Positions 53,762 to 64,000 of a stretch of 64,000 nucleotides of DNA are shown piece by piece (positions within the stretch are counted from its first letter, which is position 1; every line of letters begins with the position of its first letter). The position numbers were made by a program, and so were the translations under genes. Below the pieces are notes generated by a model, which saw only the letters and a program-made list of their open reading frames with translations, had not been told where the DNA came from and made no database searches. Source of the DNA: Spinacia oleracea (lineage: Eukaryota > Streptophyta > Magnoliopsida > Caryophyllales > Amaranthaceae); contig NC_079491.1 of the NCBI RefSeq assembly GCF_020520425.1, forward strand, positions 4,947,143 to 5,011,142, in the 5' to 3' direction.

Positions 53762-55070
53762 TCTATATCTATATAATACGGAGTATACTAAAGGAGAGGA
53801 AATCAATGTGGTGATGACAAATATCACTCATTGATTCGCCTCTCTTTTAATTAAAATAGTATATTAAAAAATTTCTATATAACATAATGACTAATCTCAC
53901 TAAAAAAATAGTTAAAGAAAAAAAATATTAGAATCTTAAATAAGGTGCAAAAATTTTATATTACATAGTACGGAGTATACGCATATCGTTTTCCTAACTT
54001 ATATTTATTTTGTAGCAATTATATATACGGAGTACTACCCATAAATAATATATATTTTTCAATATTATAACTAATAAAATCAATTTTGAAACTTCGTAAA
54101 AAACTTAAGTCAATACATTTAAAATTTATTTAAAAGGAAAATTGGATTATTTATCGAATATAGGGATGTCAGATTGTTAGTGGGGCGGATTTTTTGGGAG
54201 ATCTCCTTGTGCATCCGCCCCAAATGGGCGGCTATGGACGAAAGTTTATTGGGTAATGGGGTCAAAAAATGTATTTGTCGCGGGTGAAGGGGACGATGAT
54301 GGATTTCAGATTGAATCGTCTAAGCCGCTAATCTTTCATTTAACTTTATAATGTTTTGTTTATTTACTCAGTAACTCTAATCAGACAGACGGATTTTCAG
54401 AGGATGTATAATAGAGTTTTAAAATTCAAAACTCCCTTACCAAAAAAAAAAAATCGAGTCTAGAGGTTGGTGTGGATACACGGGGATGGGGGTGATGAAG
54501 AGGTGATGAATTTTATTTTGTACCTCTCGAGACGGGGTTGGGAAGGGTGGCTATCTTTCTTATCATGGATGGATAGGATGAAGATGAGAATTGTAGGTGG
54601 GTGCTGGTGTGCAGGTCTTGCCTCGCCTCAAAGTCATCTCTAGCTCAATAAAGTACTTGATCTAGATAGCTGTTAAGTGACCGTTAACCAGGTTGACGAG
54701 TGATTGTGCGAGTATTAAGTGAGTATTAAAAACGAAGTGAAAGGCGGGTGAGATAATTTTATGCTTGACACACATGGTGAATGAGAATGAAAATAATTTT
54801 ATCTATGTACCTTTATTTGTTTTAATTATTTTAATAAGCAAGGCACCGAATAAGCAATAACAAATTTATCCATTATTAATTATTTTTTATTTGAAAAATA
54901 TCTATAAACTTTATATTGATCATAATTTCTACCAGATTTCATAATAATTTATATTTAGATTATAAATCGTGCATCGCATGGGTACTATACTAGTTTATTA
55001 TACTAAAAGAGAGAAAATCAATGTGGTGATGACAACTGTCACTATATGATTCGCTTCTCTTTTAATATAA
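53762..55070 (+). mobile_element. Outer Helitron 5' end, split by the nested Helitron
   Basis: Removing 53,768-54,994 joins TCTATA (53,762-53,767) to TTATTATACTAAAAGAGAG, a Helitron-type 5' start preceded by A, followed by the 5'-type palindrome. The 3' end of this outer element was not found. Confidence 0.5.
53768..54994 (+). mobile_element. Non-autonomous Helitron nested in another
   Basis: 1,227 bp. The 5' start TCTATATAATACGGAGTATA is preceded by A and followed by the family palindrome. The 3' end is a CGTGC-ATC-GCATG hairpin, GGTACTATACTAGT and then T. No helicase is present. Confidence 0.6.
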
Positions 55071-55799
<729 letters not shown>

Positions 55800-56742
55800 A
55801 AATAAGTCCTGAAACTGAAATTAAGCCAAAAAGAACAGGGCCTAACTTCTCCCAGATTATCCACATCAACATCAAGGCAGCACAATTCCATTTCCCAGTC
55901 AGACTTCAAAAACGCCAAACAGGCTCATCCGGATTAAAGCTACAAAATACGGGACCACTATCAGTTGAAGCAAGTAGGAATCACGGAGTAAAATCCCTGA
56001 CAGCAACATTATTACGCAGAAACAGACGAACATCACCACAAATTCTTTGAATGTCAACCCTAGAAAATCAATGCATCGTACGGGATAAAATCTAGTCAAG
56101 AAATATTTCCAAAAGGCCCAGAATAGTATCAAACAAATCAAGAAAGAATTCCAGAATAGTATCGGACAAATCCATATACGCTGAAGGCGACGACAGAAAA
56201 CTCTGAATGCCCTATTCTATCGTGAAACGAAACAATTTTATGGCTGCTTCATGGACCTTGAGGTGGAGAGTGTAATTTGCGGGAACTCAATATCAATATC
56301 AGACATTTCATAATTTTTATAAGTTTAGAGAAATTTAAGGTGATAATTTTTAAATATTGTTTTAAGATGGTAAGTTTGAAATTTTACTACTGGGTATGCT
56401 ATTATTTTAAATTTGTATCTCATATTTTTTCATCAAATATAACAAAGTCCAAATAAATTTTATTTCGTTAAAAATAATTTCTTATTTATAAATTATTGTT
56501 TACAATTAAATAATAATACTTCGTAAACAAATTAGTAACATATATGTTTGTTGCAGGGGTCCTAAACTAATTGTAAACAAGAAAGTAAGACTAGCTTTAA
56601 CATCATTTCGTTTCACCACTTTAATTTCATTTCGACAAATAGACAAACCAAAAAATGAAGATGCAATAACCCGTATTTTTATTATTTAATATATATAGTT
56701 TCGATATATTTATGATTTAATCAAGCATTTCAAAAGCATTTA
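55800..56742. other. Intergenic
   Basis: No gene supported; short frames near 55,900-56,140 lack recognisable domains. Confidence 0.35.
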
Positions 56743-57306
56743 GTCCATCTGTATTTATTTAAAAGATGCACTTTTCTTATTCGGTCGTGTTTTATTAAAA
56801 TATATACTTTACATTTTTGGCATATATGTTATAGTCCTCACTTCTAATTATATTAATATTTCACTCCCTATAGTAGTCCCTATAGTTACTCACACACTCT
56901 TTTAACTATAATAAATAATTCACCCACTATCAATTTCTTACAAAAAATAATAACTCAATACTCACTTTCATCTTACTTTCTCTGTTTCAAAAAGATCTTT
57001 ACACTTACTATTTGCACGGACTCCGGTGCAATGTTTGACCGTTAATATATTTAATTTTATATGGAAAAAAATTATAAAAATTTAATATTCTCAAAATGAA
57101 TAACGAGACCAATCTAACAAGATCTTACATGTAACATTTTGATGTATATAATAATGGTAATTTACGGTCAAAATTTTCATACTTTGGACACATTTTCCAA
57201 AGCGTAAAGAACTTTCTGAAACGGAGGTAGTATTTAATAAATTCAACTCATCATCCTAAAAGCACGTGTCGGTCAAAGTGTATCTTTTAATAAAATATGG
57301 AGGGAG
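56743..57306. mobile_element. Stowaway MITE (outer) containing another
   Basis: Flanked by TA. Ends GTCCATCTGTATTTATTTAA against CTCCCTCCATATTTTATTAA (right end read on the minus strand), then AAAGAT(G/A)CAC. Interrupted by the element at 56,976-57,230. Confidence 0.8.
56976..57230. mobile_element. Stowaway MITE (inner, nested)
   Basis: Flanked by TA. Ends CTTTCTCTGTTTCAAAAAGA then TCTTTACAC, against CTACCTCCGTTTCAGAAAGT then TCTTTACGC. Confidence 0.8.
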
Positions 57307-57630
57307 TAAATGATTATTAAATCATATAAATAATAAAAGAGATTATAAAATTCAATTAATATTTATTAATTTTATTAAATTTATTTTAGAAAAGAAAAGT
57401 TTTAAATATGTACGGCTACTCCTCCGTATTCGAATTCTTAAAAAACATGTATTCCGTATTCAAATTGCCAAGTTATTTGTCGTTTGTTCAGTCGTAATTT
57501 CCTTTGATTTCCATCAACGGTTAGCAATGGTGCAAATAACGTATTATAAAATAGGGAGGAAAGGGAGAGAGGGGAAGAGAGAAAAATAGAAATTGTCAAT
57601 TATGTTATTCCAATCAATAGGTATAATATA

Positions 57631-59039
57631 GGTTGCTTATTTCACGTCTACTCCGAGCTCGTTGCCCTCATCTGTCTCTAGTTGGTTCGCGCTCGTTTGG
57701 GGCTCGTCCTTCTTGGGGCTTTCGGAGTCTTTCAGAAGGGTTTCACGTTCTTGATCAGGGGATTGCTTGGAAGCCTGGTGCGGGGAGTGATATTCGCATT
57801 ATCCATGATACTTGGGTTTCAGATTCCTTGATTCAGTTTAAACAATCTGGTAATGAGTTGGTTAAGCCTACTCATGTTTCTTCGTTAATTGATCCGCGTT
57901 CTTACGCGTGGAATGTTGAGTTGGTCCATTGTCTTTTCGACAATTCCACGTGAGGCAGATACTGACCTTGGAACGTCCTTCGACCCCGACAGACGACTTT
58001 GTGTACTGGAAGCTCTCTCCTGATGGTTTGTTCTCGGTCCGTTCAACGTATGCTTTGCTCATGCGAAAGCATAATAATGTCGCTTCTTCTGTTTCTACCC
58101 CTTCGGCGACATGGTGGAAACAGTTTTAGGGTCTTCAGGTTCATCATAAGCTTAAAGTGTTCCTTTGGAAGTTACTTCGGCATGGGCTTCCTTTGGCTTC
58201 GATTTTGTATGCTAGGGGTATGCCAGTTGACCCTTTATGTTCTTTTTGTCATCTGCTTCTAGAAGATTCTGAGCATTTGTTTAGGGATTGTCCTAGGGTC
58301 CATTGAAAATTGGTGTCTGGAGTTTATGGATAATTGTTCTCCATCTAGGGTTCGTCATACTTTGTTGGACTTCTTTATCTCTCTGTTATGATCCGCTTGG
58401 AATCTTCGTAACAATATCAGGTTCAGGAATGCGGCCTGGGATCCTGGAGCGCCGAGGGGTCTTACGGAGTCTTGGCATGTTAGGTGTTCTATGGCTCGTT
58501 TTGTCTTTCGACGGTCTGGTTCTCGTATTGGTCCTTCGCATCAGAGTCCTAGGCCAGCTAGTCAAATAGGCCAAGTGTCTGCTCCTTGTGCTTCCTTAGC
58601 TCCCCCAGCCTGCATGGATGTTTGTCTTATCTTTGACGGTGCTTGGATGTCTAGTTCCAATGAAGCTGGTTTGGGTTGGATCCTTCAGGATCCCTACTCT
58701 CTTTCTCAGATAGGAGGTGGGGCTCAGGCGTGCATTCTAGCTTGGCTTTTCAAGCTGAGTTATCAGCTTGTCTTTGGGGTCTTCGGTTGGTTATTCAGCG
58801 CGGTTTTCTAGGATGCTTTTATGGCCTGACTCAGCTTCGCTTGTTGCTTTGCCTACTACACATCTCAGCGGGGGCCCATCTCGGTTTGTTGGTCTTTGCA
58901 GGAGGTTCGTCGTATGTTGCGTTCCTTGGTTTGTTTCTTATTCGTCTTATGTTTTAGTTAGTTTGTTTTTGTTTGGTTTTTTCTCTGCTTCTGTTGTTCT
59001 CTTTGTTTCTAGTCCTCTTGTCAAAAAATAAAATAAAAT
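57631..59039 (+). mobile_element. 5'-truncated LINE (L1-type), zinc-knuckle and RNase H end
   Basis: 1.4 kb flanked by the 17-bp duplication TCAATAGGTATAATATA (57,614-57,630 and 59,040-59,056), ending AAAAAATAAAATAAAAT. The coding remains give the end of a plant L1 ORF2. WKPGAGSDIRIIHDTWVSDS and FVYWKLSPDGLFSVRSTYAL belong to the zf-RVT region, and DVCLIFDGAWMSSSNEAGLG is the start of the RNase H domain. Several frameshifts separate the pieces, so it is dead. The insertion lies about 150 bp past the 3' end of gene B. Confidence 0.9.
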
Positions 59040-59195
59040 TCAATAGGTATAATATATACCCTTATAAACATCATATAGGAGTAAGGGTATAATGGGCATC
59101 CACCCTAATATATTAATATTAAGCTTTAGTTATATACCTTATTACAATCCAAAAGATAAACGTCTATGCAATAGGGAGAAGCGAAATTTTCCTAG

Positions 59196-60422
59196 TTACA
59201 TTAGTTTCTTTTTCACTGATTTCTTTAAGAAATTTAAAAATAACACCAACGACAAAATAAAAAGCAAGAGACTTGGATTTTTTGGCCTCGTGAATGCTTT
59301 GACGACCAAGTTAGCGGTTGCGGCAATTCCATCTCGATAGACTAGACGGACTAGGAAGACTCCGACAAGTACACCGACGAGATGTAAACAGATCCAATAA
59401 ACAGTTTTAAGCAAAGAGGTTCCTTTATATTGTAGACCGTATCTCTTTTCAAATTTTTTCAGGAAGATGACAATGATTCCACAACTGCACATTATAACAA
59501 CGTTAAGAATTGCGTTGCCAACACCGACCTCGTCAACACTTCCATAAATCTCACAGAGAACCCATGCTACAACTATACCAACAGCTATCAGAATTCCCAA
59601 CCACTTCTGTGCATATTTCCTAATCAACATTAGAACAAACCAAAGTCAACATAGATTCAGATTCATAAATAGAATAGGATACAAAACCAAATACTACCAT
59701 AAATAATGATCATGTTCTAATGTCTACTTTTCAAGTTTGCATATGCACATTTTATATCCTTTATATATCTCTAATTTTAGAGTTTTAGATCGGTAAAAAT
59801 ATATTATTAATGTTTATCGTTAATATTTTCACGAACTTCAATTCAATATTTAACTACTAATATATCCAATTTCGTATATGTAAAAATTATGTATATAATA
59901 GTGAGAATTTACCGTCAAAGTTTTTATACTTTGTGTAGTCACCTTCTCGTATTGGGATGCTTTTTTGTTTGTCCCTTTCAGAAGAATTTTTCCTTATTTA
60001 TTCAACAATTATTTCCCTTTTATCTTATATTACAATTGTAATTTCCTTTTCATCCCAATTAAATAGGCAAGTGGTCCATTTATTTTCTAACTTAACAACA
60101 CTACTCATAAACAACAAGAAAGATGAATCAGACCCTCACAAAAATATGTTTTTTTCTTAGGTATTGAAAATAATTTAGATTTTTTTTTTAAATCGTAAAT
60201 AGTGTGAAAATTTTGAATTTGACGGATGAAATATTTCACTTACCGAAGTACACTAGTGGGGAAGAAGACAATGAAAGCCATGGGGACACTAGTGGGACGA
60301 ATGCGGCGCAACCCAATTAATACTAACAACATCATAACAAACCATATCAACTTTATCCAGAAGGGCGCCTTCTTATTTGTATTTTGCGTCTCATCAACAA
60401 ACGGTCGCACCAAATCTCCCAT
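59196..60422 (-). CDS. Small multi-pass membrane protein B, paralogue of gene A
   Basis: Exon 2 (60,422-60,244) reads MGDLVRPFVDETQNTNKKAP then FWIKLIWFVMMLLVLIGLRR and ends at GTAAGTG in phase 2. Compared with A it lacks about 34 residues before the donor. At the position of A's acceptor (59,694) the frame closes after ten codons. An in-frame acceptor further on (TGTTGATTAG, exon 59,619-59,196) joins to give a 200-residue product: KYAQKWLGILIAVGIVVAWV, VYRDGIAATANLVVKAFTRP and ending LKKSVKKKLM. So B is either a shortened functional gene with a moved splice site or an early pseudogene. The C-terminal half is well conserved with A. Confidence 0.6.
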
Positions 60423-61067
60423 TCTGAAAACTTGTCTATTAGTATCCTCTATTAAAAATAATCAAATTGGTCCAATAAATCACAGTTCTTACAAACTACC
60501 AAAACAAACGGGATAATACTACTAAATATATGAGTAACTCGTAAATTTTCGAGGAAGATAAAAAAGCAGTAAAATTTTCCTACAAATCTCAAAAGAAGAA
60601 CTAATTAATACTTCCAAAAAATTGTTCATTCATGAAACGTATTATATCTGTTATTTTAAAAGAATATATAGTTCAAATGCAAAAAACATATCATTCATAT
60701 CCATAGAACATATACTAAATAAACTTATAGTTCAAACCCAAAGAACATATAGTGCAAATATTTCAATTGTATATACATTGAAATCATTCTTCATATTACC
60801 CGGATATATAATCCAAATTGTGGTTGATAAGTTAATAAAAATAACAAGTGTATCTCTTAAATAAATACAGATAAAGTACCTGCAAACTTCTAACTTTTAA
60901 GCTAAATTTATACTTTATTATGCATATTTAATTTTTAAACATACCATAGAAACCATGACCCACCTAAATCCTTCCTTCCATGGGTTTGACTATAAAAATC
61001 AACCGATAAGAAAGATCGATAAACAATTTAAATAAAGAACAACACATCAAATCAAATAGAAGCATAC
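60423..61067. other. First intron of gene B
   Basis: Runs from GTATGCTTC at the leader exon to TTTTCAG at 60,424. Holds a diverged array of GAACATATAGTT units (about 60,650-60,760) like the interior of the MITE at 12.7 kb. Confidence 0.55.
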
Positions 61068-61160
61068 CTGGAAAAGTGAGAGAGAAAGCTAGAGCGAGAA
61101 ACTCAGAGATTGACGAGGAGATGATGGAAGGGTTAGACTGTGAGAGGAGTTGGGGTAATT
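61068..61160 (-). other. Untranslated first exon of gene B
   Basis: Same C/T-rich leader as gene A, ending CCAG|GTATGC. A TATATATAAT lies just upstream near 61,175 and may be its TATA box. Confidence 0.6.
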
Positions 61161-61576
61161 AATATAAGTATTATATATATAATACAAATTCCGAATTTCC
61201 TAATTCTAATCGGATTAAGATACACGACTATACGAGGAGTAACCTATAGTCTATAGAAGACCTCAAAATCCCCGACTATACTTTAGGGAGAGATTTGGAA
61301 AGGAACGTTAACTGGTTTTTTTGTTTCCAAAAAAACACGTAGTGTTGTACTTCAATGAGATTAGGAAAGCTAAAGTACTCCGTATTTAATTCTAGTGTAA
61401 GGGGTAGCGCGTATGGCCCATCCGGCATCTATTAAGAGAAACTTAACGTGGAGCTAATAAGCGTTACTTTTTTATTTGCCTCTCTTATATTAAAATAATA
61501 TTTCTAAAAAAAAGTCATCTATATTATTATATGTATATATGTAGAATAATATCTAAATCTTAATTATAGAAAATTA

Positions 61577-61612
61577 ACTAGTTTGATGCCCGTGCGATGC
61601 ACGGATTAATTT
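61577..61612 (-). mobile_element. Helitron 3' terminus
   Basis: The minus strand reads CCGTGC-ATC-GCACGG then GCATCAAACTAGT with T outside: a clean hairpin plus CTAGT. The element would extend to the right, but no matching 5' TC end was found, so only this terminus is annotated. Confidence 0.65.
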
Positions 61613-61831
61613 AATTATTTTTTTATATTTTATATATATTATTGCATTCCAATTTTTTATTACAAGGTTTGTATTTATAAAATATCAAATTCAAATAATA
61701 CAGGATAAAGGTTAATTTATATTTGATTTTATCTTTTAGCAAAAAAATCAAAAAGATATTTATCATATTATATCTTTTACATATTCGTTTAATCTTATCT
61801 TTTCATCCTAAACGTATTTATCAAATAAAAA

Positions 61832-61832
<1 letters not shown>

Positions 61833-61909
<77 letters not shown>
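61833..61909. repeat. (TA)n microsatellite
   Basis: About 38 uninterrupted TA units. Confidence 0.97.
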
Positions 61910-61913
<4 letters not shown>

Positions 61914-62329
61914 TTATAGCCTATATACTCATAAAATATTTTTGACTTTATTAATTACTAATGTATCTTTCTATTACATTATACTCGGGCCGTGCCTGAA
62001 TTAGACCAGATTTTTCTTTGTTTGAGCTGTTCCCACGCGATCTAACTAAAGATTTTAATTCCAGTTGGAACTGCTATGATCATGGTAGTTGCTGATGTTA
62101 AGAATTTTATACCCATCGAATGACTTTCATAAGATGCAAAATAGTGGGCTTCCTCCTTCTATGAGTCGAAGACAGCCTCGAAGCGCTCCTTCTTATCCCG
62201 AGTCTTGCTAGTCTGCTCCTTCGGACTAACTCCCAAATCGGGTTGCCTTCCCGGGTCTCGCCGGTGTTACTTGTAGGTCGTGATGTGCCTTGAGATAAAA
62301 ACATACACTAGTAAAGACACGTGCCACTT
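61910..62329. other. Intergenic
   Basis: A GC-richer stretch at 62,130-62,290 has no identified gene; possibly repeat-derived. Confidence 0.3.
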
Positions 62330-62642
62330 CACTACTACATTTTTTATCAAATGCAACGGTCAAGAAAAGGCTAATGCGACACCTTACCGAGAACCGTTGC
62401 AATAGAGAAGGCTAATGTAACGGTATCTTGTATAACATTTCAGAAATCTGGGCTAATGCGACGGTGCGTCTAATGTCGTTGCATTAGAGGGTCAAATGCG
62501 ACGCATATTAGGCTAATGCGACGGGTGTGCCAATTTACTTTATTCCCTCCCATTTTACTTTATGTCTGCGCCTACCATTTTTGTTTATTCCCTCCCATTA
62601 TTTCCCAAAAATTTCAAAACCTGGCCACACATTTAAATTTTC

Positions 62643-62679
<37 letters not shown>

Positions 62680-63782
62680 CTAAAACACACACCAAACACT
62701 GCCTTTAGAAAATATAGGAGAAAGCCTAAGAGAAAATAGGATCGATTTTTTAGGGTTTCATCAAAATTTTGGCACATTCTAACGATTTGGTCTGGAATTC
62801 GCAATTAGGCTCCAGATTAATCGAATTTCTTGGCTGCGACATTCTCTCTTACGTTGCTTGCTTGCCGTTCATCGAGCAGGAGGATGGAATTGGTGTTTCG
62901 CATAATAATTCGAACAAGTTAAGAGGAGGTATGTAATCTGTTCACAATCTGATGTTATTCACGGTATGTTATCGATGTTTGTATGGGATTCGTCGCGTTC
63001 TTTACAAGCATTATGTTTGATAGATGTGAATCATTTGTGAGGTTGAAATTTGGACGTTTGGTTTGTATTGTGGTAGATTATTGTTGCAATATTAGCTATT
63101 TTCTTCGATTTTGTTTTGAATGAGTGCAAAATTGACTGTGCTCGATGAGATTATCGATGTACCGGATGGTCGAAATTGATTAAAACATCGAATCCTAGTT
63201 ATGAGATAGATTAATTAGGGGTTTTGCAGAACAGCCTTGCAGGGTCAAAATGTTGCTGCTATGTGAATGTGGTGATAGTTGTAGCTGAATAAAACTAGGC
63301 TCTGTAACACTCAAAATTAATACTCTATCTGAGAATTACCTTTTGATGTCTTCATTTGCTGCTATTAAGCTTCTGTAGTATACTACAACGCACTAGATTT
63401 TCGTCTATAGTTCAGTTCGTGTTCAACTTGTTCTCCCCATCCCCCGTGTTTAGCTTAAGTAACTTGCGTTGGTACCTTAAGGCTTAGATGACTGTTGGTT
63501 GTATGTTGGATTTCTTATAGTCGGGAGGTGCATTCCATGCACCCCCTTCTAGGTACCGCTCCTAACAAAACAATTAAGACTTCTCATAACTTGCGAATCT
63601 GCGATAGTGAGCAATATCACTCGTACTTGTTCCAATCAATTTATGACTCTGCAGGCCCGGATATAAGCCTGTGCAGGCTGGGCTATAGCACAGGGCCCAA
63701 ATTATAAATGAATTAAAAGGGCCTCTAAATTCTGGATATATAATCAAATATGTAACAAAAGATAGTTAGTACTGTTTGTTAT

Positions 63783-63850
63783 AATGGTTGAGAGTTATCT
63801 CTTTAGCTCACATGATCCGGGTTCGACTCCAATGGTATGTAACAAATAGA
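63783..63850 (+). repeat. tRNA-like SINE head
   Basis: TGGTTGAGAGTTATCTCTTT (box A-like) and GGGTTCGACTCC (box B) about 45 bases apart. No full tRNA cloverleaf, no clear tail. Confidence 0.4.
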
Positions 63851-63861
63851 CGGGTCAGCCT

Positions 63862-64000
63862 CAGCAAGAAGGTTAGCCCAGTTGCTGAAATCGTCGGCGC
63901 CGACAGTTGAGTTGATGATGGAGTTAAATTGTTGTTGTTCGCGTGAATTTTGGAGGTGAATCAACGGTGGTTGCCAGAGGTCAGAGAATGAAGGAATTGG
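63862..64000 (-). repeat. Second copy of the 30.7-kb gene-fragment repeat
   Basis: GACGGGTCAGCCTCAGCAAG and GGCGCCGACAGTTGAGT match 30,667-30,735 in the same orientation. Cut by the window end. Confidence 0.5.

Larger units (their letters stand above)
62330..64000 (+). mobile_element. Probable CACTA element, left end and leader (runs off window)
   Basis: Starts CACTACTACATTTTTTATCA and is followed within 200 bp by at least six GCTAATGCGACGG-type motifs in both orientations, as in CACTA subterminal regions. A leader-like segment and a GAG|GTATGTAATC donor at about 62,935 look like the untranslated first exon of a CACTA transposase. No transposase coding is seen before the window ends, so extent and integrity are unknown. 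Confidence 0.5.

Noticed and set aside
57868-58574. Minus-strand frames opposite the LINE
   Set aside because: They lie antisense to the zf-RVT and RNase H regions that explain the sequence.
61723-62004. 93-residue open frame across the TA microsatellite
   Set aside because: Its core is a (YI)n run from the TA repeat; no coding signal.
62107-62304. 65-residue Arg/Ser-rich minus-strand frame
   Set aside because: No recognisable domain, no promoter or splice context; probably chance in a GC-richer repeat.

Overview
This is AT-rich nuclear DNA from a flowering plant. Evidence: a plant histone H2B gene with a plant histone promoter element, three SKIP23-type F-box genes with KIB1-4 (DUF295) beta-propeller domains, GT-AG introns, and plant transposons of nearly every class (mariner/Stowaway, hAT, MULE, CACTA, Helitron, LINE, SINE, LTR). 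The repeat style (TGAAC pentamer runs, CCGATCC-rich hAT ends, many CTCCCTCCGT Stowaways) fits Caryophyllales/Amaranthaceae, but that placement is inference.

Layout. 1-12.4 kb is the gene-rich part: H2B (minus), a Ty1/copia fossil, then three minus-strand F-box paralogues at 3.9-5.3, 5.7-7.0 and 11.2-12.4 kb. A Helitron inserted inside another Helitron lies between the second and third F-box genes. 12.4-33.7 kb is mostly transposon debris: MITEs, LINE, CACTA and LTR remnants, an RPL13 gene fragment, a possible 32-residue gene and two hAT elements with exact 8-bp target duplications.

33,969-40,894 is the most interesting object: a complete 6.9 kb mariner-like element with matching terminal inverted repeats, TA duplications and an intact 548-residue DD39D transposase on the minus strand. 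A second, spliced gene of unknown function (155 residues, plus strand) starts at the opposite end. Between the two convergent genes lies about 2 kb holding nine related imperfect hairpins of 85-120 nt that look like microRNA precursors, arranged as duplicated modules. I do not know of a described plant mariner carrying such an array or such a second gene. This is the best candidate for a new system. Stowaway MITEs with the same terminal motif occur in the window and could be its non-autonomous partners.

41-64 kb: a decayed RRM-protein gene copy whose introns hold a SINE, a solo LTR and a Stowaway; then two tandem copies (48.4-51.6 and 59.2-61.2 kb) of a gene for a small multi-pass membrane protein of unknown function, with a third fragment at 7.7 kb. 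The first copy carries a hAT element in an intron. The second has lost sequence and probably uses a shifted splice acceptor. A cluster of nested Helitrons, microsatellites, nested Stowaways and a 5'-truncated LINE with a 17-bp target duplication separate the two copies. The window ends in what looks like the 5' part of a CACTA element.

Coordinates and reading frames were worked out by eye from the sequence. Family names rest on motif recognition, not on database searches.
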